Positions 20,139 through 29,833 of a stretch of DNA of 34,321 nucleotides are shown here, one piece after another. This DNA comes from a virus. Within the stretch, counting starts at the first letter, position 1, and each line of letters opens with the position of its first letter. The position numbers and the translations under genes were made by a program. The notes under the pieces are model-generated. The model had not been told where the DNA came from, did no database searches, and was given only the letters and a program-made list of their open reading frames with translations. Location of the stretch: the IMG/VR virus record IMGVR_UViG_3300021247_000872, positions 1 to 34,321 of that record; one strand, 5' to 3'.

Positions 20139-20660
20139 CTAATATGTCATCATAAAACCACCTTGAGAACCTAATGAGTTCCATGAGCGATTTTTTTTAT
20201 AAACACCATCTCCATTAGCTTCTACACCTTTACCTGGAGAAGTATTTCCTTCTACACTAATAAAACCATCTTTATTACTACTTATTACAATTCCACAATG
20301 ATAAATCCTGCCTTTATCTTCAGAATAAAAGAAGCAAGCATAACCTTTTTTAATTAAAGATGGATTTTTCTTTGCTGTAGCTATTGGTATCCAAATGTTA
20401 TTAGTCTGTGCGTAATTTTTCCAATCAGGAGTATAACCAGATAATTTTTTAAAACTTTCTGATAATTCTTCATTTAAATCTTTAGCAGCATCTAAATAAC
20501 GAAACTTGAGAAAAGCTGCACACCAAGCATAACCTTCATCGAGTCCTACTGTTTGAAGATATTTTTTTATTGCTTGTCCGTGGTTGTCTTTTTCTGTTTC
20601 TCCTACGCCAACATTTAATAAAGCCTCGTCTGCTGCTCTGATTGCAATTTCTTTTTTCAT
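20139..20660 (-). CDS. CHAP-type endolysin (cysteine peptidoglycan hydrolase)
   Basis: A 173-residue single-domain enzyme. The catalytic cysteine is in YAWCAAF (C47), the histidine in IYHCGIVI (H121), and the third member in VEGNTS (E137/N139), followed by the typical GDGVYKKNRSW end. These are the marks of CHAP / NlpC-P60-like amidases or endopeptidases that cut peptide bonds of the cell wall. There is no cell-wall-binding domain and no signal peptide, so release needs a holin. The ribosome site is weak. It is separated from the tail operon by a hairpin. Confidence 0.85.
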   Translation of the reverse strand: MKKEIAIRAADEALLNVGVGETEKDNHGQAIKKYLQTVGLDEGYAWCAAFLKFRYLDAAKDLNEELSESFKKLSGYTPDWKNYAQTNNIWIPIATAKKNPSLIKKGYACFFYSEDKGRIYHCGIVISSNKDGFISVEGNTSPGKGVEANGDGVYKKNRSWNSLGSQGGFMMTY

Positions 20661-20699
20661 TTTTTGTACTCATAGAAGGAATATTTATTTAAATTGTGG

Positions 20700-20705
20700 T
20701 ATAAT
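20700..20705 (+). promoter_or_regulatory. Extended -10 TGGTATAAT, possible antisense promoter
   Basis: Plus-strand TGG-TATAAT is a perfect extended -10 lying between minus-strand genes. AAGGAATA lies 16 bases upstream, as with the ncRNA promoter. It would produce a short RNA ending at the 20740-20772 hairpin, antisense to the end of the tail operon. Confidence 0.4.
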
Positions 20706-20739
20706 ATAAATGTTGGTGTTTGTTTTATTCCTTTCAACC

Positions 20740-20772
20740 AGAGGCTGTAGTCTTATTCCTGCTACAGCCTCT
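20740..20772. terminator. Hairpin between tail operon and endolysin
   Basis: An 11-base perfect stem (AGAGGCTGTAG with CTACAGCCTCT) and an 11-base loop. On the plus strand it is followed by TCCTTATTTT; on the minus strand there is no T-run. It may end tail mRNA, or the short plus-strand RNA. Confidence 0.7.
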
Positions 20773-20780
20773 TCCTTATT

Positions 20781-23675
20781 TTATGCGAATGTTTCTCCAT
20801 CATTAGAAGAAGATAATTGTTTTAAACCAGTTGCGCTATCAGAATAAACAACAATAACTTTATCTAATCTACAATAAGCTCCAATACCTTTATCTTCGCA
20901 AGTTGCAGTAACAATTGCTGATGCTGCATGAAAAACATTTCCTTGTACATCATAAACTGCTCTCATAAGATTTCCAGTACTTGTGCGCCAGAAATAGTAT
21001 TCTAATCCACTTTCATCTGTTGCTACGGCTGGACTACTACCTGTTCCTAATGTTATTGCCACGGATACACTTTCTCCATCATCATCTGAATAGTATTTCT
21101 TTATTGAACCATCTGTATGAGCAACTATAAAAAGTATTCTATGCTCATTTAATCTTCTGCTATATTTCATTTTTGCACAAGAAACATTTGTAATAGGAAC
21201 AGTTAAATTATAATAACTTGTAGGAGTAGGTTGTTCAGTTAAATATAATTTAAGAACATTACTTGCTACTTGTGCAAAAGCATGTGTATGAATAGGACTT
21301 TCATCTGCGCTTAAACATCCTCCAATAACTACAGAAGGATAAAAACTTGTTCTATACCTTTTAGCAGCATACATTGGATTTAATGCTTTTTGTTGAGCGC
21401 CAGCAGTGTATTCATTTATATGATTTTTATAAGATAAAGCTCTTGGTGCGCCTGTATAGTAATTTCCAAGTACATTAGTTGTTCCTGAACCTCTATTAAC
21501 AAGACCAGTTGTTAAGAGAAGGTTTACAACTTCTCCATTTGCTGGCGCTTTTGAGCTTGTAATAATAGTTCCATGTGTTTGGCCTCTTAAAATTGTAGAA
21601 GAAGCAAGTGTAATAAGAGGATAAGCATTATTTTTCCAAATGCCAAAAGGATCTCCATAGTCAGGAATTAATTCTGTTGTTATAAGTTCATCATAAATAG
21701 TTTGAGCAAGAACATCAGTATCAACTTCTGCTTGTTGCTGATAACAATTGAACCAGTCTTTTTGAACTGTTCCACCACCAGTATCAGCTTTAAATGTTAA
21801 ACCACCGAGCCAACAAGCATATCCAGAAACAGAATTGGCATAAGATAATCTACCACTTCCAGATGCTGTAGAAGCTGAAGCAGTCCAACCTTTATGATTA
21901 GCATTAACTCTTGATACAAAATTAGTTATTGTTTGATTAGCAGCAGTTAAAACACCATTTTCTTTAAAACAATCAAACTCTTCTTCATTTCTTCCTGAAG
22001 TATCTTGAGTCCATAATCTTCTACCAGTATAAACAATACCTCCAGCAGAGTCTGTTTGATATTTAATATAATATTCTGGTGCAAAACAAAAATTAGATTG
22101 TTCTGTTTGTGTATCAGCAACAAGAAACACTCTTCCTAATGTTATATTTGCATTTGCTATTGCTAATTGTGTAAGTCTTGTAACTCCATACCAATCTTTA
22201 TTTTGGCGTTCTTGAGCAGCATTAGAACCTGTAGAGTTTAAACGTGGATAAGGATCATCTTGGTCATCAATTCCTAATAATTTATTTTCAGGAATTAGTA
22301 AATCAAAGCGTTTTCTTTCATAAGTAGGAGAAGATGTACTAAATGACCATGTTTTAACGTCAGAACCAGGCTGACAAGTTAAAGATAAAGTATCAGATTG
22401 AGATGTTCCAGTATTACTTTTAACTTCAATTTCAAGCCATCTATAAGAATTAAAGTTTTCTCCTAATCCTGTAAATGTTCTTGTATTTGTAGTACCACCA
22501 GCAGTTATTTCAGTAGAGTTTGCCAGTTCCATATGAGCACCAGCAAAGTTCCATCCTCTAAATGGAAGACGAGTATATTTAGGATCATCTCCATTAGCTG
22601 TTAAAGTAGAAGCAATAATTTCTGTTTTTATAGATGCTGGAACGGTATAAACAGGACCAGTATTTACTGTTGTTGTAACTCCACCTAATCCTACTTGTAT
22701 TGATGAACTTAAAGAATAATCATAAAATGTATCGCTTTCATCATAACTACCTGTGCGAGTAATTGTTCTATAACCTAAACCAGCATTATCTACACCAGTA
22801 ATTTTTATTTGTAATGAATCAGGATAAGTAATGTCAAAAGCATTAATCTTACCTATTAATTTCATTTTTCTTTCTTGAGCTTCTGCCATTGTAGTAGTAA
22901 TGGTATTTTGTTGTGGATCTCCAAAAACATCATCAACACCAGTAATTTTAAACTCTGCTGATGTTCCTGTATGAGAAGCATATAAATCAGAACTAATAAA
23001 GTTTAAATGGCTATAACTTGGCATAGATAAAAGATTTGTTGTCATGCCAGAAATATTTAAAATACTAACACCAGCTGCTGCTCCTGCTTTATAAAAACTA
23101 CCAATATTACAATCAAATCTATAATCTGTACCAATACTTGTAGCAACAGTTGAACTTGCAGATACAGTGGTTCCACTAATTGTAACTTGACAAAGAGCTG
23201 TACCACCAACAGTACTTCTTTCATATTGTTTGTAAGTTGTGTATGGTGGAAAATCTAATACAGTAGTAGCTGTTTCATTTACATCATATTTAATATCTGA
23301 TGGTACTTCAAAATGAAATGTACCACTCATAGTTCCTGTTACATTACTAAAAGTAAAAGGAGCAATTCCAGTTTGACTATTTAATAGAATATCTTGTGTA
23401 TTAGTTGCTCCGTGTCCATTAGTTACTGTTACACGAGCATATAAATACCAGTTCCAGTTAGTTCCAGGACCACCAGGTTGTGTTTTTACAATAATACTTC
23501 TTATTCTTGCTGAACAATTATAATGACCACCAACAGTAAAATCAAAACCAGTTGATTGCATATAACTATTTGGTGGAAAAGCCCAGGTAGGATCTTGTTC
23601 TCTTGTATTAAATCCAATAAAAGAAAAAAGACAATCTTGTTTACTTGTTCTTGAAAGATCAATAAATGTAGGCAT
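20781..23675 (-). CDS. Large tail-tip/fibre protein with Asp-box (BNR-like) C-terminus
   Basis: A 964-residue Ser/Thr/Gly-rich beta protein following the putative hub protein and overlapping it as TAATG. The C-terminal 130 residues contain repeated strand units with SDDDGES and SSNDGET turns, resembling BNR/Asp-box beta-propeller repeats of sialidase-type proteins (HRILFIVAHTDGSIKKYYS; GLEYYFWRTSTGNLMRAVYD). A receptor-binding or glycan-degrading role is likely from this and from position. Catalytic residues of true sialidases were not identified, so binding alone is equally possible. Confidence 0.7.
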   Translation of the reverse strand: MPTFIDLSRTSKQDCLFSFIGFNTREQDPTWAFPPNSYMQSTGFDFTVGGHYNCSARIRSIIVKTQPGGPGTNWNWYLYARVTVTNGHGATNTQDILLNSQTGIAPFTFSNVTGTMSGTFHFEVPSDIKYDVNETATTVLDFPPYTTYKQYERSTVGGTALCQVTISGTTVSASSTVATSIGTDYRFDCNIGSFYKAGAAAGVSILNISGMTTNLLSMPSYSHLNFISSDLYASHTGTSAEFKITGVDDVFGDPQQNTITTTMAEAQERKMKLIGKINAFDITYPDSLQIKITGVDNAGLGYRTITRTGSYDESDTFYDYSLSSSIQVGLGGVTTTVNTGPVYTVPASIKTEIIASTLTANGDDPKYTRLPFRGWNFAGAHMELANSTEITAGGTTNTRTFTGLGENFNSYRWLEIEVKSNTGTSQSDTLSLTCQPGSDVKTWSFSTSSPTYERKRFDLLIPENKLLGIDDQDDPYPRLNSTGSNAAQERQNKDWYGVTRLTQLAIANANITLGRVFLVADTQTEQSNFCFAPEYYIKYQTDSAGGIVYTGRRLWTQDTSGRNEEEFDCFKENGVLTAANQTITNFVSRVNANHKGWTASASTASGSGRLSYANSVSGYACWLGGLTFKADTGGGTVQKDWFNCYQQQAEVDTDVLAQTIYDELITTELIPDYGDPFGIWKNNAYPLITLASSTILRGQTHGTIITSSKAPANGEVVNLLLTTGLVNRGSGTTNVLGNYYTGAPRALSYKNHINEYTAGAQQKALNPMYAAKRYRTSFYPSVVIGGCLSADESPIHTHAFAQVASNVLKLYLTEQPTPTSYYNLTVPITNVSCAKMKYSRRLNEHRILFIVAHTDGSIKKYYSDDDGESVSVAITLGTGSSPAVATDESGLEYYFWRTSTGNLMRAVYDVQGNVFHAASAIVTATCEDKGIGAYCRLDKVIVVYSDSATGLKQLSSSNDGETFA

Positions 23676-25975
23676 TAAGTTACAGCTCCTTCAGCATACC
23701 AAGCAGCATTTGTGCCTGTCATAACAGCTCTATATGTACATCTTTTAATTGCAAGTCCAGTAGCTTCCTGCTTAATTGTAATATCAGGAATAGCAATAAT
23801 TTGAAACTCGCCATAAATGTTTGTTCCATTTGGCATCATAATTCTTACATAATCGCCAATCCAAACAAAATCCATATTAGAACCATTTGTATATTGAAGA
23901 AGTTCGCTTTCAAACTCAATAATAGTTCTTCCTTTAGAAAGTCTATTAGCAAGAATTGTTTTACTATAATCTGCTGCTGCTTGTGTAGTAATTGAAGGAT
24001 CAATTAAAACAGCGGCCTTTGTTCTACCTACCCAGTTTTTAGGTCTGCTTGATGCAGCTGTATTAGGTGTTTGAGAAGCAGTATCATTATAAAAACTATA
24101 AATTAAATTACCTGTGCGATAATCAACTCCACAAACATAAATATGATTAGCTTCTGGTGCTTCATATTGCTTTTTTAGGCTATAAATTACTTGATTTTGA
24201 GCATTTGGTTGAGAAAGGTTATTAGGAGGACTAATAGCACTTTGAATGCTCTGAAATAGTGTTATTACAGGTGTTGTAGAAGCAGCATCAAGATCTGTCC
24301 AATAATAATAAGTACTTCCACTTAAATAATCTGGTCTCCATCCTGTATACCATGTAGCAGCATAATCTCTTTTCATTTTTTCAAGAATAGATGCAATAGT
24401 ATCTTCTCTTGATGGAGTTAAATTATAAGTGCCTGAAGCAATATCTGGATTAGTTGGAATTACAAAAGAGTTAGTAGAAACATAATAATCAGCAGAAGTA
24501 TAACCAATAGTTTTTATTAAGTTTCCAATTGCTTCAGAAAATGTCATACCATCAAGAGGAATAGAGTCTGTAAGTTGAGATATTTCAAAATCATAACTTC
24601 TATCTCTTAATTCGTAAGCAAGAGTTGATATTTTATAATTTGGATCTGATTCAGAATATGTAATGACAGGAGCACTCATAGTTCCTCTCATTAAGTCCAA
24701 ACTTACAGGAGGAGCTCCAGTATTATAAAAGTTCATTCTAAATGGTCTATCGCCAGTAATACCAGGCTGTGGAACACCTAAATCAAGAAGTTTTTGTCTT
24801 CTACAAATTATACTTCCAGTTCCTTTACCATCTTCTCCAATACTAATATGACATTCTTCAAGCGCAGTTGTAATATCTATTGGTGTAGCAGCTGTAGTTG
24901 TTGCTGTAGGATCATACCAAGCATCTCCACAAGCAAGAGCAACATTAGAAAGAGAGTTTGATGAAGTTATTGAAATCTTACAATTTGCAATATTTTTAAT
25001 ACCATCAGGAACAAAATTAACAAATGTTCCTGGAGAAGCACTATCTTCAACCATTGTAGGAGTTACAGTTAATGTACCTGAAGCGCCAAATACACCATAA
25101 ATTGATCTACTTTGAAGAGTTAAAGCTGTGTAAGAAGCTGGAGGAGCATATCTAAACTTTACAGGACTTCCAATAACACTTCCAATTGTTTTAAAATGAC
25201 ATTGAGAAAACTGAACACTTCCTTTTGCTTTTGGAAATCTAAAAGAAACTTGTCCTGCTGGTAAAATGGCATTACTTGTACTTGTTGGATCTAAATCTTC
25301 AAATGAAAATACTCCAGACGTGCCAAAATTGGTATGAATAAGTAAATCTCTATTGCGATAAGGAATGATTAAAATATCGCAAAACTTATTAGCAAGAGCC
25401 TGTGTATAGAATAATTGATTACCTGGAGCAAAGTTAAGTGTAGAACGATCTAAAATACCAGTAATTCTGCCATTTTTATATAATTCTATTTTGCCATTGC
25501 CATAGAAAAATAACTGTATGATTGTTCCACCAGTAAGATTATAATTAAAATCTACTTTTAAGAATACATCATCAGAGTTTGTATCAATACCAGAATTGAA
25601 AAAAGACACATTAAAGCAAGAGTTTTGAGCATAAGAAGCAGTTGTAGTAAATCTTTCTTCAGAGCCTTTATATTGACGTATAAAGTAGTCTCCTGTGCCT
25701 CTTATTTGTACTTGTTTAAAATTACCTGGAGTAATAAAAGAAAAACCAGATAATGCTGTTCTTACATATCCAGTACCAGTAAATGTAGTAGACCATGCTC
25801 CAGTAAGCGACAATGGTTTTAACATCATCGTACCAGTAACAGGATCTTGCCACATATCTGTTGAGTATGACATTTTTACAGAAGTACCATCAAGTCCAGC
25901 AACTAATCTGCCTAAATAAACTCTTGGTTCTGCTACATCAACTTCAAACTTTAATTTTAAATCTCTTACATTCAT
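23675..25975 (-). CDS. Tail-tip / baseplate hub-like protein
   Basis: A 766-residue protein directly after the tape measure, where distal-tail or hub proteins lie. The N-terminal half is beta-rich and looks like a jelly-roll binding domain. The C-terminal third (from about residue 480: FSEAIGNLIKTIGYTSAD, TIASILEKMKRDYAATWY, and a late MDFVWIGDYVRIM barrel) resembles hub proteins of siphovirus tail tips. It would close the tube and hold the fibres. The domain call is by gene order and pattern, not by a definite motif. The start overlaps the tape-measure stop (TAATG). Confidence 0.65.
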   Translation of the reverse strand: MNVRDLKLKFEVDVAEPRVYLGRLVAGLDGTSVKMSYSTDMWQDPVTGTMMLKPLSLTGAWSTTFTGTGYVRTALSGFSFITPGNFKQVQIRGTGDYFIRQYKGSEERFTTTASYAQNSCFNVSFFNSGIDTNSDDVFLKVDFNYNLTGGTIIQLFFYGNGKIELYKNGRITGILDRSTLNFAPGNQLFYTQALANKFCDILIIPYRNRDLLIHTNFGTSGVFSFEDLDPTSTSNAILPAGQVSFRFPKAKGSVQFSQCHFKTIGSVIGSPVKFRYAPPASYTALTLQSRSIYGVFGASGTLTVTPTMVEDSASPGTFVNFVPDGIKNIANCKISITSSNSLSNVALACGDAWYDPTATTTAATPIDITTALEECHISIGEDGKGTGSIICRRQKLLDLGVPQPGITGDRPFRMNFYNTGAPPVSLDLMRGTMSAPVITYSESDPNYKISTLAYELRDRSYDFEISQLTDSIPLDGMTFSEAIGNLIKTIGYTSADYYVSTNSFVIPTNPDIASGTYNLTPSREDTIASILEKMKRDYAATWYTGWRPDYLSGSTYYYWTDLDAASTTPVITLFQSIQSAISPPNNLSQPNAQNQVIYSLKKQYEAPEANHIYVCGVDYRTGNLIYSFYNDTASQTPNTAASSRPKNWVGRTKAAVLIDPSITTQAAADYSKTILANRLSKGRTIIEFESELLQYTNGSNMDFVWIGDYVRIMMPNGTNIYGEFQIIAIPDITIKQEATGLAIKRCTYRAVMTGTNAAWYAEGAVT

Positions 25976-28287
25976 TATCTACTGGTCCTAATGCCTCTTC
26001 CTGCTTTAGCTTTATTTTGATTTTCTCTATTTAAAGCATTGATACCTTTTTCCAGTTGATTAACTCCTCTTACTGGTCCAATACTAATGCTGTTATAATT
26101 AGATGGATCAATTTTATGAGAATTAATCATAGGCATTCCAGCAGCAGCAAGTTCTACACCAGTTACACCAATTTGCGATAATGGACCTAATCCTATTGTT
26201 TGTCTACGAAGATCAAATAAATCTACAAGCTTTTTGGAATTATCTACAAGTTGTTTAAGCTTTTTATTTGCATCTTCTTGAGCTTTTAGCATGTCATCGC
26301 CAGTATAAGGCTTATCCATTAAACCATCTTTAGTGGTTTTTTTGCCTTTTCTTGACATACCAAACAAGTTCATATATTTTTCAAAGTTTGTAGCAATATT
26401 ACTTGGTGCTGCTAATTGATCTCCAGCCAATGATGTTGCAGTTGAAAACATATCAGAAATCATTCCAGGAAGATTAAAATAACTTCTTGCTACTCTTCCT
26501 TGTGCTCTTAATTCTGGATTTGAAGAAGATTTTGATAATCCATAAGCAGTTTGTCCATAAATACCACCTGTAATTATATTTAATGCAGCAGTTTCAAATA
26601 AATCTTGAGGAGACATTTTTCCTGCATTAACATCTCTTGCTAATTGAGTAAGAATACCTGTAACTCTTATAAAAAATGAAAAGAATGATTTTAATTGATT
26701 AGGTATTTCTTCAAGTACAGCAAAAAATAAAGCACTATCTTGAACAAATTGAGGACTTTTTACATATTCATTTATTTGATCGAAGAAAGAAGCAATACTA
26801 TCTCCAAGAGTAGAAAACCAATCTTTAGAAGTAAACTCATTTAATCTATTACCAAGACTATCAAATGTAGGAATTAAACTATTAATAATTGGAGTAGCAA
26901 GTTTTTCAAGACTTCCTTGAAATCTATCTGTTAAAGAAGCAAACTTTGTATTAAAGTCATTTGCTGAAATTATAAAACCAGCACCAAATATTTTATCTAA
27001 ATATTTTTTAATACCATTTACAGCTTGAGGAGTAGGAGTTGTAAGTTTTCCTTCTTTATCAAATGTAAGTCCATATTTTTTAAGTTCTGGATTTGTTCTT
27101 GTCAAACCAAAACGAGCTGCTACTTCAGGATCAGGATAATCTCCATAAGCAAGTCTTTGAAATACACGAGCAAGAAGTTGTAATTCATTACCTTTTAATC
27201 CAACAGCTTGTCCAGTTTGAGCAACAGTATTTAAAAATCCATTAAGTGGTATTTTGCCAGTTTTAAGAACATTTGCAGCACCAGCAATTTCTGGAAGAGT
27301 ATACATAGACTTTTCAGCAATTGTTCTCATGTAAGCAAACTCTTTATTAGAAGTTGCTCTTGCAAGTCCTAATTTAGAAATATCTCCACCATATTGAGTA
27401 CCAAGAATAATAGATGTATTTGCAGATCTTAAACTTTGAAAATCAGCACCAATTTGTACTGCTGTCTTTACAAATCCTGCCATTGCTTGAGCGCCAGAAA
27501 TAACTGCTGATGAAAGCATTCTCATATAAGTAGCAAGAGCACTAATTGTTCCTACTAATAATCCACCAGCAGCAGCAATACCTGCAAGACCTGTTAAAGA
27601 TGCTCCACCACCAAATCCACCAGTACTTGTATTAAGCGCAGATAAAATACCTTTTTGTGTTAATCTATTTCCAAAATTAGCAGCATATTTTGTCATAATA
27701 TCAGGTAGTCCAAATCCACCAACTAAAAAATCTGCACCTGGTCCTTCTCCACCTCTTTTTTGTATTTGAGAATAGCCTAATCCTCGAAATAAAGCAGAAC
27801 GTGTTAATTGCCTACCAAAAGATGTTTTTTGAAACTCTAATTGTTTTTGTAATGATTGTTGGTCAAGTGTTCCAACTAAAGCATCTCCTATACCAGCTTT
27901 TCCACGAGATGCTCTTCTAAAAGCTAAAAACATTTTATCAAAGTCTTTATTAAAAGATGAACCAGATAATACTTTACCTGCAGCTAAAGTTTGTAAAGCA
28001 TCTCCAATACCTTTACCACCTTGTCCTCTGCTAAAATCTCCAATAATTCTTGCTGTATTTCGAAGAGTATAATTATAACGCTCTCCAGAACGAGTAGCAT
28101 TATCCATACTTTTTGTAATATTATCAAAAGTACGAAGTTGTGTATTAACAGTAGCAAAGGAGGCAGCTACATTACGAGCTAATGTATTAATTAACTCAAG
28201 CTGCCTCCTAATTTTTTCGAGGTCTTGAACAGCTTTGGAGGCTCCATCTATGCCAACTTTTACTGTAAGATTTCCTATTTCTGCCAT
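25975..28287 (-). CDS. Tape measure protein
   Basis: A 770-residue protein with a typical helical N-terminus (VGIDGASKAVQDLEKIRRQL), a central hydrophobic zone (about residues 228-280, LAGIAAAGGLLVGTISALAT) and a long helical tail. It lies directly downstream of the frameshifted tail chaperones. It sets tail length; with roughly 0.15 nm per residue the tail would be about 115 nm (inference). A SANDF-type start of the C-terminal half and charged C-terminus are ordinary. The ribosome site is GAGG with start one base after the chaperone-extension stop. Confidence 0.9.
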   Translation of the reverse strand: MAEIGNLTVKVGIDGASKAVQDLEKIRRQLELINTLARNVAASFATVNTQLRTFDNITKSMDNATRSGERYNYTLRNTARIIGDFSRGQGGKGIGDALQTLAAGKVLSGSSFNKDFDKMFLAFRRASRGKAGIGDALVGTLDQQSLQKQLEFQKTSFGRQLTRSALFRGLGYSQIQKRGGEGPGADFLVGGFGLPDIMTKYAANFGNRLTQKGILSALNTSTGGFGGGASLTGLAGIAAAGGLLVGTISALATYMRMLSSAVISGAQAMAGFVKTAVQIGADFQSLRSANTSIILGTQYGGDISKLGLARATSNKEFAYMRTIAEKSMYTLPEIAGAANVLKTGKIPLNGFLNTVAQTGQAVGLKGNELQLLARVFQRLAYGDYPDPEVAARFGLTRTNPELKKYGLTFDKEGKLTTPTPQAVNGIKKYLDKIFGAGFIISANDFNTKFASLTDRFQGSLEKLATPIINSLIPTFDSLGNRLNEFTSKDWFSTLGDSIASFFDQINEYVKSPQFVQDSALFFAVLEEIPNQLKSFFSFFIRVTGILTQLARDVNAGKMSPQDLFETAALNIITGGIYGQTAYGLSKSSSNPELRAQGRVARSYFNLPGMISDMFSTATSLAGDQLAAPSNIATNFEKYMNLFGMSRKGKKTTKDGLMDKPYTGDDMLKAQEDANKKLKQLVDNSKKLVDLFDLRRQTIGLGPLSQIGVTGVELAAAGMPMINSHKIDPSNYNSISIGPVRGVNQLEKGINALNRENQNKAKAGRGIRTSR

Positions 28288-28288
28288 T

Positions 28289-28851
28289 TTATAACCTCGT
28301 GCCTAATAATGCTTTTAATATTGATCCGCTATTTTCTGCTTCGTGTTTTTCTATTTCCTTTGCTATATAAGCAACTTCAGCAATTTGATCAATAGTTAAA
28401 TCTACCTCTGATGGATGTCTGTGTAGGTAACGCACACAATAATATAATATCTGTGGAGCGCAACCTACACTGATTCGTTTTTTGCTTCTTTAACCTTTTC
28501 ATCAATATCAGCTGTAGGAAAAGCTCCTAAAAATGTACTAATAATATGGAAAAATGCATCCTTATTTTGTCTTGCAATGTTACCAAGTTCTCTGAAAACA
28601 TTAAGTTCAGCAGGATCATCATGCTGTCTTACATAACATTTTGAAAGCAATGATAATTGATAAAGCATTGCATCTGGAAACTCTGGAAATTGAATCTTCA
28701 TATTTAAATTAGTATCAGGAAATAAATCAGCAGCCTTTGGCTCTCTAAAAACAATCTTACTTCCTTCTTCTTCTGTAAATACAGAAATATCAACTTCAAC
28801 ATTAGGTTTTCCAGGATTAACCTTTACCTTCTTCAAACTATTAAACGACAT
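28289..28851 (-). CDS. Tail assembly chaperone, -1 frameshift fusion (G-T type)
   Basis: The chaperone frame 28465-28851 ends KEAKNESV. Its codons GCA AAA AAC include the classical slippery heptamer A AAA AAC at 28477-28483. A -1 shift there continues without stop for about 60 codons (RISVGCAPQILYYC...IDQIAEVAYIAKEIEKHEAE...) to a TAA one base before the tape-measure ATG. This is exactly the G/G-T arrangement of lambda-like and many other tailed phages, in which both forms coat the tape measure during assembly. The extension lacks a good independent start. The frequency of shifting is unknown. Confidence 0.9.
28465..28851 (-). CDS. Tail assembly chaperone (short form)
   Basis: A 128-residue unshifted product. 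It begins MSFNSLKKVKVNPGKPNVEV and is mainly helical in its second half (DAMLYQLSLLSKCYVRQHDD; KDAFFHIISTFLGAFP). Length and place between tube and tape-measure genes fit gpG-type chaperones. The ribosome site is AGAGG. It ends a few codons after the slippery site. Confidence 0.85.
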   Translation of the reverse strand: MSFNSLKKVKVNPGKPNVEVDISVFTEEEGSKIVFREPKAADLFPDTNLNMKIQFPEFPDAMLYQLSLLSKCYVRQHDDPAELNVFRELGNIARQNKDAFFHIISTFLGAFPTADIDEKVKEAKNESV

Positions 28852-28882
28852 ATTTGTTAATAACCTCTATAGAAATTATATG

Positions 28883-29323
28883 TTAATCAACATACAATAC
28901 TATTTGTACTGCTTCTATTGCAGGTCCACCTTCATCTATTTTTAAATCTTGCGAAGAAACTACACCAAAATATGTAGTAGTATAAGAACCTTCTTGAAAA
29001 AGTATTCTTACATAGTAACCAATTTTACCAGCAAAAACTGGTGTTGGTAATATCTTTCCAGGCAGCATTTGATCATCAGTAAGCATAATTTCCATACTGA
29101 TTGAGCCAGATTTACCAACTCTTCTTAATTTATCATCTGTATTACATAAAGCTTTTAAGTTTGTAAAGTTCATCTTTTCAGAAACAGAAAAACTTTTGCA
29201 ATAGCAAGTAACAGGAATGTAATTGAGAGGATTTGTGGTAAATGGCGATGTTGCTGTACCATCTTGTAAAGGACCAAACTCGATGGTAACAGCAACATCA
29301 GAATACATTGTAATCTTTGCCAT
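28883..29323 (-). CDS. Tail tube protein, second copy
   Basis: A 146-residue beta-rich protein paralogous to the gene just upstream (29342-29821). Matching blocks are MAKI/MAKL, VTCYCKSFSVS/ATCFAKSISIS, LCNTDDKLRR/LCDTVQKMQI, KSGSISMEI/KSGTLDIEL, FAGKIGYYV/FEGKLGYFV and a late TYFGVV/TYTGVI strand. Two consecutive tube-like genes suggest one makes the tube and the other a terminal or decorated ring. Which is the main tube protein is unclear. Confidence 0.75.
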   Translation of the reverse strand: MAKITMYSDVAVTIEFGPLQDGTATSPFTTNPLNYIPVTCYCKSFSVSEKMNFTNLKALCNTDDKLRRVGKSGSISMEIMLTDDQMLPGKILPTPVFAGKIGYYVRILFQEGSYTTTYFGVVSSQDLKIDEGGPAIEAVQIVLYVD

Positions 29324-29341
29324 TAGGTGCTCTCAACTACC

Positions 29342-29821
29342 TTAAGTTACAGATGTGTCAGTTGAACCTGAAGTGCCAAATCCATTGACACCAAGAGTAA
29401 TTGTTGCTCTTTCTGTAATAGCATCATCCATACCTACATTAATAGATGTACTTGTAATAACACCTGTGTAAGTAGTTGCTGTTAAACCAGCAGCAGCGCC
29501 ATCAGCATCAAAAGCAATTTCAACAAAATATCCTAACTTACCTTCAAAGATATAAGAACCTAAACCACCAGAAGCTACTGATACAGGATCAACATAAAGT
29601 TCAATATCCAGAGTACCAGATTTTCTTGTAATTTGCATTTTTTGAACAGTATCGCATAGACCAGCAACATCTACTGTACCAATTGTTTTACTAATACTAA
29701 TTGATTTTGCAAAACAAGTAGCAGCAATAGCAGTTTCAGAAAATGTAGGAGCTGCTCCTGTCTGAATACCTGCTGAACGTCTAATGGTTACTGTACAGTT
29801 GTTGTACATTAACTTTGCCAT
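29342..29821 (-). CDS. Tail tube protein, first copy
   Basis: A 159-residue Ala/Thr/Gly-rich beta protein of tail-tube type, in the right place after the tail terminator gene. It shares the block order described for its paralogue 28883-29323, but has a shorter front and a longer C-terminal tail (GVNGFGTSGSTDTSVT). The ribosome site is AGAGGT. It is the better candidate for the major tube subunit because of its composition and first position, which is only inference. Confidence 0.8.
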   Translation of the reverse strand: MAKLMYNNCTVTIRRSAGIQTGAAPTFSETAIAATCFAKSISISKTIGTVDVAGLCDTVQKMQITRKSGTLDIELYVDPVSVASGGLGSYIFEGKLGYFVEIAFDADGAAAGLTATTYTGVITSTSINVGMDDAITERATITLGVNGFGTSGSTDTSVT

Positions 29822-29833
29822 ATATTTTTACCT

